From the NCBI RefSeq assembly GCF_023347255.1, contig NZ_CP094466.1, forward strand, positions 1,984,001 to 2,048,000: 64,000 nt of DNA. Reading direction: 5' to 3'. This document shows positions 48,872 through 57,011 of the stretch, in pieces. Numbering within the stretch: the first letter of the stretch is position 1; each line of letters starts with the position of its first letter. A model generated the notes under the pieces. The model had not been told where the DNA came from. It made no database searches and saw only the letters and a program-made list of their open reading frames with translations. The DNA comes from Faecalibacterium sp. I4-3-84 (GTDB taxonomy: Bacteria; Bacillota; Clostridia; Oscillospirales; Ruminococcaceae). The position numbers and the translations under genes were made by a program.

Positions 48872-49792
48872 TTAAATGGTTTTGCTTTCCGCCTGCAGAT
48901 AGGTATACAATGCTCCCACCTGATTGGCTTCGCTGCTGAAATGGCAGGGCACGATCTCGCAGCGGGGCAGACCGATCATGTAAGGTGATTCCCCACGGGA
49001 AGCAAACAGCCCGGCATATACCCGGCGCAGATCGTCCAGCAGCAGCGGCTGCTTGCTGATGCCGCCGCCGATGGCTACCTTTTCCACATCCAGCAATACG
49101 GTCAGGTTGTAGATCTGCACGGCCACCATCCTGCAGAACCGTTCCAGCACTTCCAGCGCTTCCGGTTCTCCGGCATTGGCGGCTTCAAAAAAGAGTTTGC
49201 CATTCATGGGGGCATCGGCGGGCAGGCCCTTGCGGGCGCGGTACCACTTGAGCAGGTATTTGGTGCTGCACTGGCAGGCCATGGTTTTTTCGGTATTCTC
49301 CCACTCGTCGGCGTTGGTGTTCACAAAGCTGTACTCTCCTGCGGTAAAGTGCATGCCGCGCACCAGCTGGCCATTGGCAATGATGCCGCCGCCCACGCCG
49401 GTGCCGATGATAAACACCGCCGCATTGCAGCAGCCCTGCAAGGCACCGGCCCGCAGCTCTGCAATGGCTGCAGCCTTGCCGTCGTTTTCCAGCGTGACAC
49501 GGCAGCCGCATCTTTCGCGCACCAGCTGCCCCACCTGCGTGCCGGTGTTGTACAGAAGTGCCCCGCCGTTGGAGACATAGCCGGTGTTGGCATCCACAAA
49601 GCCGGGCAGCGCCATGGCGATACCGTCCACTTCATCCTTATGCGGTGCATACAGAGCGTATATTGTGTCGAGAAAATGCGCCAGCGTATCCTGCGGCGTG
49701 GGCACGGAACCGGAATCGAAACGGTTCATCTGCTCGTCCATGACCGAATATTTGATCTCGGTGCCTCCTACGTCAAAAACCATGACCTTCAT
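48872..49792 (-). CDS. ROK-family sugar kinase
   Basis: A 306-residue cytosolic kinase of the ROK group, which phosphorylates glucose, N-acetyl sugars or similar. Seen: phosphate motif VFDVGGTEIKYSV, substrate region ALPGFVDANTGYVSNGG, catalytic ENDGKAAAIAE, and GTGVGGGIIANGQL. The usual zinc motif CxCGxxGCxE is reduced to ACQCSTKYLLKW, so the structural zinc site is probably altered. GGAGGG lies 7 bases before the ATG at 49792. It stands between converging genes, with no sugar operon nearby to indicate the substrate. Confidence 0.88.
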   Translation of the reverse strand: MKVMVFDVGGTEIKYSVMDEQMNRFDSGSVPTPQDTLAHFLDTIYALYAPHKDEVDGIAMALPGFVDANTGYVSNGGALLYNTGTQVGQLVRERCGCRVTLENDGKAAAIAELRAGALQGCCNAAVFIIGTGVGGGIIANGQLVRGMHFTAGEYSFVNTNADEWENTEKTMACQCSTKYLLKWYRARKGLPADAPMNGKLFFEAANAGEPEALEVLERFCRMVAVQIYNLTVLLDVEKVAIGGGISKQPLLLDDLRRVYAGLFASRGESPYMIGLPRCEIVPCHFSSEANQVGALYTYLQAESKTI

Positions 49793-49843
49793 TGCTGTTC
49801 CCTCCACAAAGCTGATCTTCTTCCTTATTATGGCAAATACGCG

Positions 49844-49887
49844 CAAAAAAGTAAAGCCATCCGCAACATGCCGCGAATAGCTTTACT
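49844..49887 (-). terminator. cysS terminator
   Basis: A 15-base stem on the minus strand (49887-49873 with 49864-49850, two wobble pairs), then a run of T (aaaaaa at 49845-49850 on plus). Confidence 0.75.
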
Positions 49888-49892
49888 TTAAT

Positions 49893-51290
49893 TTAGAGCT
49901 TGCTCAGCTGCGGGCCCTGTGCGGTATCCTTGACCGCCCAGCCCAGTTCGGTCAGCTGTGCACGGATGGCATCGGCAGTGGCCCAGTCCTTGGCCTTCTT
50001 GGCGGCGGCACGCTTTTCTACCAGCTCAGTCACCTCGGCGGGCACCTCGTCCTTCTTGCGGTTGTACAGCAGGCCCAGTACGCCGGTGATCTCGTCGAAC
50101 GCAGCGGCGGCGGTCTGCAGGGCATCCTTGGAGGAAACAGCCGACAGCGTGTTGATCTCCTTGACCAGATCGAACACGGCAGCCAGTGCATCCGGGGTGT
50201 TCAGGTCATCGTCCATGGCAGTGCAGAACTTGGTGCGGGCCTCGGCAGCCTTTTCCTTCAGAGTCTCGTCGGTGCCAAAGGCATCCTTGGTCAGGGCAAA
50301 GTCCAGATTTTCGCGGCAGGTGTACAGGCGCTCGAGACTGTTCTTGCAGCTCTCGATGAGATCCACGGTGTAGTTCAGCGGCATCCGGTAGCCTGCGGTC
50401 AGCATGAAGTAGCGGATGGGCTCGTAGCCGTAAATGTCCGCCACATCGCGCACGGTAAAGAAGTTGTGCAGGCTCTTGGACATCTTCTGATTGTCCACGT
50501 TGATGAAGCCGTTGTGCATCCAGTAGCGGGCAAAGGTGCAGCCGTTGGCGCACTCGCTCTGTGCGATCTCATTCTCGTGGTGGGGGAAGATCAGATCCTG
50601 ACCGCCGCAGTGCAGATCGATGGTCTTGCCCAGATGGGTGCGGCTCATGGCGCTGCACTCGATATGCCAGCCCGGACGGCCCATGCCGTAGGGGCTCTCC
50701 CATGCAGGTTCACCGGGCTTTGCGGCCTTCCACACGGCAAAGTCTGCGGGGTCCTCCTTCAGGTCGTCGTCCATCTGGCTGCGCAGCTCACGGTTGCCGC
50801 TCTCCAGATCGTCCAGCTTCAAATGGCTCAGCTTGCCGTACTCGGGATCGCTCTTCACCCGGAAGTACACATCGCCGTTCTTGGCAACATAAGCGTGGCC
50901 GGAGTCGATCAGATCCTTCACGATATCCAGGATCTGCTGGATGTGCTCGGTAGCCCGGGGCTGGACGGTGGGCTTTTTGCAGTTGAGGCCGGCGGCATCC
51001 TTGAGGTACTCGGCCTCAAAGCGCTGGGCGACCTCCTTCATGGAGGTGCCCTCCTCCTGCCCCTTCTTGATGAGCTTATCGTCGATATCGGTGATGTTGG
51101 AAACATAGAACACCTTGTTGCCGCGGTACTCAAGGTAGCGGCGCAGGGTATCGAACACGATCAGCGGGCGGGCGTTGCCGATGTGGATATAGTTATAAAC
51201 GGTAGGGCCGCAGACATAGATGCGGTATTCACCGGGCACCTGCGGCACGAATTCTTCTTTCTGGCGGGTCAGCGTATTGAAAATCTGCAT
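49893..51290 (-). CDS. cysS: Cysteinyl-tRNA synthetase
   Basis: Class I synthetase that charges tRNA-Cys. The 465 residues show the zinc/substrate Cys in YVCGPTVYNYIHIGNARP, the HIGH motif as HIGN, ITDIDDKLIKK, WHIECSAMS and HCGGQDLIFPHHENE (zinc ligands), and KMSKSLHNFF. GGAGA lies 7 bases before the ATG at 51290; an earlier in-frame start would add 30 residues that the family lacks. Neighbouring pflA is separated by a terminator. Confidence 0.97.
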   Translation of the reverse strand: MQIFNTLTRQKEEFVPQVPGEYRIYVCGPTVYNYIHIGNARPLIVFDTLRRYLEYRGNKVFYVSNITDIDDKLIKKGQEEGTSMKEVAQRFEAEYLKDAAGLNCKKPTVQPRATEHIQQILDIVKDLIDSGHAYVAKNGDVYFRVKSDPEYGKLSHLKLDDLESGNRELRSQMDDDLKEDPADFAVWKAAKPGEPAWESPYGMGRPGWHIECSAMSRTHLGKTIDLHCGGQDLIFPHHENEIAQSECANGCTFARYWMHNGFINVDNQKMSKSLHNFFTVRDVADIYGYEPIRYFMLTAGYRMPLNYTVDLIESCKNSLERLYTCRENLDFALTKDAFGTDETLKEKAAEARTKFCTAMDDDLNTPDALAAVFDLVKEINTLSAVSSKDALQTAAAAFDEITGVLGLLYNRKKDEVPAEVTELVEKRAAAKKAKDWATADAIRAQLTELGWAVKDTAQGPQLSKL

Positions 51291-51348
51291 GGCTGTTTCT
51301 CCTTTTTTACTTTTTTCATTATAACGGTGTACAGAAGGGAAGTCAAGA

Positions 51349-51397
51349 AAAAACGACCGCTCCCGGCGCATTCTGCACACCGGAAACGGTCGTTTTT
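51349..51397 (-). terminator. pflBA terminator
   Basis: Arms aaaaacgaccg (51349-51359) and cggtcgttttt (51387-51397), exact, with inner ccgg pairing. On the minus strand a run of T follows. Confidence 0.8.
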
Positions 51398-51409
51398 CAA
51401 ATCAGGAGC

Positions 51410-52165
51410 TTAGCCGGGATACCGGCTCACTTCCAGCAGCTCTTCTGCACGCTTCACCTGCTCCGCTGTGGGCGGCACGGCATCCGGCAGCGGATAAGGG
51501 ATGCCCAGCTTCTGCCACTTGAACAGGCCCAGCGTGTGGTAGGGCAGCACCTCCACCCGCTGCACCGTTTTCAGGCTGCGGATAAAGTCTGCGGTCCTGC
51601 GCAGGCCCTCCTCGTCGTCGGTCAGGCCGGGTACCAGCACATGCCGGATCCACAGCGGGATGCCGAGGTCCGAGATGTGCCGCGCCATCGCAAGGATGTT
51701 GGCATTGTCTTTGCCGGTGAGCTGCCGGTGGCGTTCCGGGTCGATCTCCTTCAGGTCGAGAATGACCAGACTGGTGGACTTCATCAGCCGGTCGAAACCG
51801 GCCAGATAATCCGGGTCATCGGGCCGGAAGGGCTGCCCGGCGGTATCCAGAGCCGTGTGCACGCCTTTGGAGCGGGCCAGCTCGAAGAATGCCGTCAGGA
51901 ACTCCATCTGGCGCAGCGGCTCGCCGCCGCTGACCGTGATGCCGCCCTTTTTGCCCCAGTAGTTGCGGTAGCGGTAGACCCGCTGGAACAGCTTTTCTGC
52001 CGTCCATTCCTCGCCGCCCTCCGCAGCCCACGTTTCCGGGTTGTGGCAGTATTTGCACCGCAGGGCACACCCCTGCAAAAACACCACAAAGCGCACACCG
52101 GGGCCGTCCACAGAGCCGAAGGATTCCAGCGAGTGGACATAGCCGATGGGGTTACAGGGCTGCAT
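51410..52165 (-). CDS. pflA: Pyruvate formate-lyase activating enzyme
   Basis: Radical SAM enzyme that puts the glycyl radical on PflB. The 251-residue protein has the cluster motif [11 protein letters not shown], the typical opening [31 protein letters not shown] and [19 protein letters not shown]. The start at 52165 overlaps the end of pflB by 14 bases; ATG 52186 is an alternative. Translational coupling to pflB is likely. It ends before a strong terminator. Confidence 0.94.
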   Translation of the reverse strand: MQPCNPIGYVHSLESFGSVDGPGVRFVVFLQGCALRCKYCHNPETWAAEGGEEWTAEKLFQRVYRYRNYWGKKGGITVSGGEPLRQMEFLTAFFELARSKGVHTALDTAGQPFRPDDPDYLAGFDRLMKSTSLVILDLKEIDPERHRQLTGKDNANILAMARHISDLGIPLWIRHVLVPGLTDDEEGLRRTADFIRSLKTVQRVEVLPYHTLGLFKWQKLGIPYPLPDAVPPTAEQVKRAEELLEVSRYPG

Positions 52166-54404
52166 GGCAGGTGCGGGAGATAACATCCATCTGCTGCTCG
52201 CGGGTCAGGTCGATGAACTTGACGGCGTAGCCGGAGACGCGGATGGTGAAGTTGGCGTACTCCTCCTTCTCGGGATGCTCCATGGCATCCAGCAGCTTCT
52301 CCTTGCCAAAGACGTTCACGTTCAGGTGGTGTGCGCCCTGATCGAAGTAGCCGTCCATGACCTGTACCAGATTCTCCACCCGCTCGCCTTCGTTGTGGCC
52401 CAGAGCGTCCGGGTTGATGGTCTGGGTGTTGGAGATGCCGTCCAGTGCCCAGTGGTAGGGCAGCTTTGCCACCGAGTTCAGGGAAGCCAGCAGGCCGTTC
52501 TGCTCTGCGCCGTAGCTGGGGTTTGCACCGGGAGCAAACGGGGTGAAGGCGGCACGGCCATCGGGCAGAGCGCCGGTGTACTTGCCGTACACCACGTTGG
52601 AGGTGATGGTCAGGATAGAGGTGGTGGCCTCGGAGTTGCGATAGGTGTGGCGCTTCTTGATCATCTCCAGGAAGGTGCGCAGCAGCCACACGCCGATCTC
52701 GTCGGCGCGGTCATCATCGTTGCCGTACTTGGGGAAGTCGCCCTCGGTCTCAAAGCCGGTGGCAAGGCCGCTCTCGTCACGCACTACCTTCACCTTGGCG
52801 TACTTGATGGCGCTCAGGGAGTCGATGACGTGGGAGAAGCCTGCAATGCCGGTGGCAAAGGTGCGGCGCACGTCGGTGTCGATGAGGGCCATCTCGGCTT
52901 CCTCGTAGTAGTATTTGTCGTGCATATACTGGATCAGGTTCAGCACATTGACATACAGGCCAGCCAGCCAGTCCAGCATCTGGACATACTTGGGCAGAAC
53001 CTCGTCGTAGTTCAGGTACTCGCTGGTGATGGGGGCATAGTTGGGACCGCACTGCTCGTGGCTCTTCTCGTCCACACCGCCGTTGATGGCGTACAGCAGG
53101 CACTTGGCAAGGTTGGCGCGGGCACCGAAGAACTGCATCTCCTTGCCGGTCTGGGTGGCAGACACGCAGCAGCAGATGGAGTAATCATCGCCCCACACAG
53201 GCTTCATCACGTCGTCGTTCTCGTACTGGACAGAGCTGGTATCGATGGACACCTTGGCGGCATATTTCTTGAAGCTCTCCGGCAGGGCGGAGGAGTACAG
53301 AACGGTCAGGTTCGGCTCCGGTGCGGGGCCCATGTTTTCCAGCGTGTGCAGGAAGCGGTAGCAGTTCTTGGTGACCATGCTGCGGCCATCCATGCCGATG
53401 CCGCCCACTTCCAGCGTTGCCCACACGGGGTCGCCGGAGAACAGCTGGTTGTAGCTGGGGATGCGGGCAAACTTGACCATGCGGAACTTCATGACCATGT
53501 GGTCGATCAGCTCCTGAGCCTGGGTCTCGGTCAGGATGCCGTTGTCCAGATCGCGCTGGATGTAGATATCCAGGAAGGTGGAGATGCGGCCCACGCTCAT
53601 GGCAGCGCCGTTCTGGGTCTTGATGGCGGCAAGATACCCGAAGTACAGCCACTGGCAGGCCTCCTTGGCGTTCTTTGCAGGCTGAGAGATATCATAGCCG
53701 TAGGCCTCGGCCATCTTCTTCATGCCCTTCAGGGCGCTGATCTGGCGGGCAATCTCCTCGCGCAGGCGGATCACGTCGTCGGTCATGGTGCCGTCGCCGC
53801 AGTTGGCGAAGTCCTCCTGCTTGAACTTGATCAGTGCATCGATGCCGTACAGGGCCACGCGGCGGTAGTCGCCCACGATGCGGCCGCGGCCGTAGGTGTC
53901 CGGCAGGCCGGTGATGATGTGGGTGTGGCGGGCCGCCTTCATCTCAGGGGTGTAGGCATCAAACACAGCCTGATTGTGGGTGCGGGTATAGTCGGTAAAG
54001 ATTTTGTGCAGCTCTTCGCTGGGCTGGTAGCCGTAAGTGGTGCATGCCTGCTCTGCCATCTTGATGCCGCCGTAGGGCATAAAGGCGCGCTTGAGGGGCT
54101 TGTCGGTCTGCAGACCCACGATCTGCTCCAGATCCTTCAGGCTTTCGTCGATATAGCCGGGGCCGTAAGCAGTCAGGCTGCTGACGACTTCGGTCTCCAT
54201 ATCCAGCACGCCGCCCTTGGCGCGCTCGGCCTTCTGCAGCTTCTGCAGGGCACCCCACAGCTTGTCGGTCGCCTCGGTGGGGCCGGCCAGAAAGCTTTCG
54301 TCGCCGTCATACGGGGTGTAGTTCTTCTGGATGAAGTCGCGCACATTGACTTCTTCTTTCCAGATGCGGCCCTCAAAGCCTTCCCACTGTTCAAAATTGA
54401 TCAT
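52152..54404 (-). CDS. pflB: Pyruvate formate-lyase (formate C-acetyltransferase)
   Basis: Cleaves pyruvate with CoA into acetyl-CoA and formate, a main route of anaerobic carbon flow. The 750-residue length is normal. The catalytic cysteines lie in [15 protein letters not shown], and the glycyl-radical site is Gly725 in [28 protein letters not shown]- and [12 protein letters not shown]-like segments fit authentic PFL rather than a glycerol dehydratase relative. AAGGAGG lies just before the ATG. Its activase overlaps downstream. The 5' leader has a TTAG-N6-CTAA palindrome and a possible attenuator. Confidence 0.96.
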   Translation of the reverse strand: MINFEQWEGFEGRIWKEEVNVRDFIQKNYTPYDGDESFLAGPTEATDKLWGALQKLQKAERAKGGVLDMETEVVSSLTAYGPGYIDESLKDLEQIVGLQTDKPLKRAFMPYGGIKMAEQACTTYGYQPSEELHKIFTDYTRTHNQAVFDAYTPEMKAARHTHIITGLPDTYGRGRIVGDYRRVALYGIDALIKFKQEDFANCGDGTMTDDVIRLREEIARQISALKGMKKMAEAYGYDISQPAKNAKEACQWLYFGYLAAIKTQNGAAMSVGRISTFLDIYIQRDLDNGILTETQAQELIDHMVMKFRMVKFARIPSYNQLFSGDPVWATLEVGGIGMDGRSMVTKNCYRFLHTLENMGPAPEPNLTVLYSSALPESFKKYAAKVSIDTSSVQYENDDVMKPVWGDDYSICCCVSATQTGKEMQFFGARANLAKCLLYAINGGVDEKSHEQCGPNYAPITSEYLNYDEVLPKYVQMLDWLAGLYVNVLNLIQYMHDKYYYEEAEMALIDTDVRRTFATGIAGFSHVIDSLSAIKYAKVKVVRDESGLATGFETEGDFPKYGNDDDRADEIGVWLLRTFLEMIKKRHTYRNSEATTSILTITSNVVYGKYTGALPDGRAAFTPFAPGANPSYGAEQNGLLASLNSVAKLPYHWALDGISNTQTINPDALGHNEGERVENLVQVMDGYFDQGAHHLNVNVFGKEKLLDAMEHPEKEEYANFTIRVSGYAVKFIDLTREQQMDVISRTCHAAL

Positions 54405-54429
54405 TGGAACCTCCTTGCTCCATTACGCA

Positions 54430-54481
54430 GTTAGCGTTTTCTAACTAATGAGCCTTTGAAAAACCGCTCTGCATGGCGGCT
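54430..54481 (-). promoter_or_regulatory. pflB leader: palindrome and attenuator-like hairpin
   Basis: A GTTAG...CTAAC palindrome (54430-54445, TTAG-N6-CTAA) lies 26 bases before the pflB start. Just upstream, in the minus-strand transcript, a 6-bp stem (gcggct 54476-54481 with aaccgc 54462-54467) is followed by five U, like a weak terminator. Both are predictions. Confidence 0.45.
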
Positions 54482-54575
54482 TTCTGGGGGCAAAACGGTC
54501 TTGAACTGCCGATTGCGGCAGCCCCGACTACAAGGTGTAGACAAAAATGAAAACCTGCCCACAAAATCTTGCGTT

Positions 54576-54581
54576 ATTATA
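54576..54581 (-). promoter_or_regulatory. Possible -10 box of pflB
   Basis: A perfect TATAAT on the minus strand (54581-54576) in an AT-rich stretch; the -35 region is weak. It would give a leader of about 165 bases. Confidence 0.4.
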
Positions 54582-54722
54582 ATAGCAAGAACCACTTTAA
54601 AAAGCAATAGATAACAAGTGGGTTTTCTTCCAAAGCAAGGGGCTTTCTTTGGGCAGAATGTAGAAAAAGTGCCGAAATCCCGGCGGTGCACCTATTTTGC
54701 GAAAAAAATCGCAAAATAAGGG

Positions 54723-54751
54723 TTGACAAGACTAACCGGCTGTGGTATTCT
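54723..54751 (+). promoter_or_regulatory. Strong orphan promoter
   Basis: Perfect TTGACA (54723-54728), 17-base spacer, TATTCT (54746-54751) with extended -10 TG at 54743-54744. It points away from pflB into more than 500 bases without a convincing gene. An actaacc half-site lies inside the spacer. Confidence 0.7.
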
Positions 54752-54757
54752 GTTCTC

Positions 54758-54789
54758 GCAACGAGGTTAGACAAACCTAACCACGTTGC
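54758..54789 (+). promoter_or_regulatory. 32-bp operator-like palindrome at the orphan promoter start site
   Basis: Arms gcaacgaggttag (54758-54770) and ctaaccacgttgc (54777-54789) differ by one base from perfect symmetry around acaaac. The core is TTAG-N6-CTAA, as in the pflB leader. Its position at the expected +1 fits repressor binding or a 5' RNA hairpin. Confidence 0.6.
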
Positions 54790-54855
54790 ACCAGAAAAGC
54801 AGATGCTTCTGCAAAAGTGTCTGTGAAAAACCGGTCTGTGTAATGAACACAGACC

Positions 54856-55043
54856 CCAAGTTTGTCGCGGCGGGGCCGCTCCATCTTGCTTACGCAAGAC
54901 CGCTTTGTGGCTTAAAAGCCCCACTGGGGCTTTCATTGCTGCGCAAACGCCAAGTTTGTCGCGGCAGGGCCGCTCCATCTTGCTTACGTAAGACCGCTTT
55001 GTGGCTTAAAAGCCCCACTGGGGCTTTCATTGCTGCGCAAACG
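54856..55043 (+). repeat. Tandem repeat, two 94-bp copies
   Basis: Copy one 54856-54949 and copy two 54950-55043 differ at two positions seen by eye (ggcgg/ggcag; acgcaag/acgtaag). Each holds two small hairpins, cttgcttacgcaag and aagccccactggggctt. Frames across it lack a credible start and look like repeat translation. Confidence 0.85.
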
Positions 55044-55155
55044 CCAATTCCTCCATTCCATTCTCTTTTTTCAAATGAGCTGTGGTTTTAGTTTGCTCCC
55101 GCGGCTCGATGCGCGGCATTCGGTGTGATTGGTACCGCACCAAGTGCAAAAGAAA

Positions 55156-55205
55156 AACAAAAACGGGACATGCAGCTTGACCACCTGCGTGCCCCGTTTT
55201 TTGTT
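55156..55205. terminator. Bidirectional terminator-like hairpin
   Basis: acaaaaacggg (from 55157) pairs with cccgttttttgt (55193-55204), with an inner gcag/ctgc helix. It could end both the orphan plus-strand transcript and minus-strand transcription from the operon at 55.3-56.9 kb. Confidence 0.65.
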
Positions 55206-55208
55206 TTT

Positions 55209-55348
55209 AACTCCTTCAGTCATGGCTGATGCCATGCCAGCTCCCTCAAAGAGGGAGCCCTTGGCAGTGCGGAAAACTTTACGGTTTTGCCAAAGCCTCC
55301 CTCATTGAGGGAGGTGGATGCGAGTGCAGCGAGCAGACGGAAGGAGTT
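55209..55348. repeat. Dispersed palindromic repeat, composite copy
   Basis: Contains two GCTCCCTC/GAGGGAG hairpins (agctccctcaaagagggagcc near 55240 and cctccctcattgagggagg near 55296), and its outer ends aactcctt and aaggagtt are inverted. It directly abuts the stop codon of the next minus-strand gene. Confidence 0.7.
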
Positions 55349-55807
55349 TTACTTCACGATCTCCGCCAGCTTTTGATACACTTCCTCCGCGCCGCCCTTG
55401 GGCGTTTTGATCTTTACGAACTGGCTGTTCACGATGGCGGTGCCATCGGAGTAGACGGTGAACAGGAGGTTATTGTTCTCGGCATCATCGTAGTAGCTCA
55501 CAGTGACGGAATCCACTGGGTATTCGTGGCTGTAGGAGGAATACTGCTGGTTGAACCGCTTGACACAGGTAAGGTCGGAAAGCACGTTTGCGATCTGCTG
55601 ATAGGCAGGGTCGTCGGCAGAGAGCAGCTGAACATCCATCTCTGCGGAGCGGGCAAAGTTCTGAATGTGCTCCACCCGGACACTGGCCTGTGTGCTGGCC
55701 TTGATCCCGGATGCAAGGTCGACTTTTGCGGAAGGAAAGATCAGCACCAGTGCAAGCAGCACTAAAATGACAATGCCGAACCGGGACAGGATGCTCTTAT
55801 CTTTCAT
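55349..55807 (-). CDS. Membrane-anchored protein of unknown function
   Basis: A 152-residue protein. Residues about 8-26 (FGIVILVLLALVLIFPSA) are one membrane span or uncleaved signal; the rest is probably extracytoplasmic, with a mixed alpha/beta look (VSYYDDAENNNLLFTVYSDG, GTAIVNSQFVKIKTP). I do not recognise the family. AGGAGG lies about 10 bases before the ATG, inside the end of the flippase-like gene, so it is the second gene of a two-gene operon. Confidence 0.7.
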   Translation of the reverse strand: MKDKSILSRFGIVILVLLALVLIFPSAKVDLASGIKASTQASVRVEHIQNFARSAEMDVQLLSADDPAYQQIANVLSDLTCVKRFNQQYSSYSHEYPVDSVTVSYYDDAENNNLLFTVYSDGTAIVNSQFVKIKTPKGGAEEVYQKLAEIVK

Positions 55808-55813
55808 GGCGGG

Positions 55814-56851
55814 TCAATCCTCCTTTGGCGGCTCCAGATCGGTCAGATGCCGCTGAGCGATGAAGAAGCCCACGGTGCTGGCGGCGAACACCACATAATA
55901 GCTGGCGATGCGGTAAAGCATCATCACGCTCATCACCTCGCCGCGCTCCAGAAAGCTGCCGAACACCAGCAGGAATGCCGTCTCGATGGAGCCCATGCCG
56001 GCCACATTGGGCAGGGCGTTGGACAAAAACAGCATCAGGCTGGTGAGCAGCTGCACCTGCAAAAAGCTCAGAGGGGAAAGCCCCATGAACCGGATGCACA
56101 GGTAAGGCAGGCAGAACAGCCCGAACAGCTTGACCGCCTGCAATGCCAGAATTTCGGCGCAGCGGGGCTTATCTGCCAGCAGACGGCGGCTCTCCTCGCC
56201 CAGAACATCCAGCTGCTGCTGCCAGTCGGCGCGGCGCTGCTGCCATTTTTCCGTTTTGGGCAGCAGACGCATCAGCCAGCGGGCAAGGTCCTGCACCAGC
56301 GGCGATACGCACACCAGCACCAGCACCACAATGATGGCCGCCACTACAGCGTATGCCATGGGCAGATAATTCATCACACCGGTGGTGTTGGCGGCAAGCC
56401 ATCTGTGCTGAAACAGCAGCATCACCGTGGCATACAGCAGCACGGTGGTTTTGTGGAACACGTACTGCAGGGTCATCAGGCCCACGCCCGGGCCAACCGG
56501 CAGGCCGCAGCGGTGCAGATACCATGTCTGCACCGGCACTGCGCCTGCGCCCAGTGTGACCACATTGCCAAAGGTGCCGCACCACGCGGTATCGATGCCC
56601 TGCCAGAGCCTGAAGCCCGGGATGCGGCTGCGCACGATGACCCACGCCACGCACCCCTCCAGCAGCGGGTAGCTGAGGCCGATGGCCAGCACCACCAGCA
56701 CCTGCCATGCGGACAGCTGCGAAAGCGCTGCGGTGATCTCGGCCCAGTTGTCATCGAACAGCAGCACGATGATGCCGGTAAGTGCTGCGAGCACCAGCAG
56801 CGAGATCACTGTCTTTTTGCGGGAAGGTGCGGCAGAGGCGGGTTGGCTCAT
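55814..56851 (-). CDS. Lysylphosphatidylglycerol synthase-type transmembrane (flippase-like) protein
   Basis: A 345-residue integral membrane protein with about eight spans, of the UPF0104/AglD group that matches the flippase half of MprF. Seen: LAIGLSYPLLEGCVAWVIV, GNVVTLGAGAVPVQTWYL, LQYVFHKTTVLLYATVMLLF and ALPNVAGMGSIETAFLLVFG, whose Pro/Gly/Glu motif is typical. It lacks the cytosolic lysyl-transfer domain, so it may flip or transport a lipid or lipid-linked sugar. AAGGAG lies upstream of the ATG; the downstream gene follows at 6 bases. Confidence 0.85.
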   Translation of the reverse strand: MSQPASAAPSRKKTVISLLVLAALTGIIVLLFDDNWAEITAALSQLSAWQVLVVLAIGLSYPLLEGCVAWVIVRSRIPGFRLWQGIDTAWCGTFGNVVTLGAGAVPVQTWYLHRCGLPVGPGVGLMTLQYVFHKTTVLLYATVMLLFQHRWLAANTTGVMNYLPMAYAVVAAIIVVLVLVCVSPLVQDLARWLMRLLPKTEKWQQRRADWQQQLDVLGEESRRLLADKPRCAEILALQAVKLFGLFCLPYLCIRFMGLSPLSFLQVQLLTSLMLFLSNALPNVAGMGSIETAFLLVFGSFLERGEVMSVMMLYRIASYYVVFAASTVGFFIAQRHLTDLEPPKED

Positions 56852-56891
56852 AGAGAGAACAGGCTCCTTTCAGGCGGAATGATTTGATAAA

Positions 56892-56897
56892 AGTATA
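56892..56897 (-). promoter_or_regulatory. Extended -10 promoter of the flippase-like gene
   Basis: TATACT on the minus strand (56897-56892), preceded by TGT (extended -10); no good -35 box. Confidence 0.45.
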
Positions 56898-56964
56898 ACA
56901 CACGTGGCCTGTGTCTTTGTGAACGGAACTGGAATTTTCTTGTGCAATTTTGATGGAATGATAA

Positions 56965-57002
56965 AAAGGCAAGGGCGGATGCACGCATCGACCCTTGCCT
57001 TT
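56965..57002 (-). terminator. Terminator of the glycosyltransferase operon
   Basis: aaaggcaaggg (56965-56975) pairs with cccttgccttt (56992-57002), with an inner ggatgc/gcatcg helix; T residues follow on the minus strand. Confidence 0.8.
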
Positions 57003-57011
57003 ATCTTGTTT

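Noticed and set aside
54765-54782. Palindrome as a DtxR/IdeR iron box
   Set aside because: Half-sites resemble it, but the spacing between TTAG and CTAA is 6 rather than the 1 or 11 of that consensus.
54786-55091. 101-codon plus-strand frame after the orphan promoter
   Set aside because: Mostly translation of the 94-bp tandem repeat; no ribosome site and no sensible protein composition.
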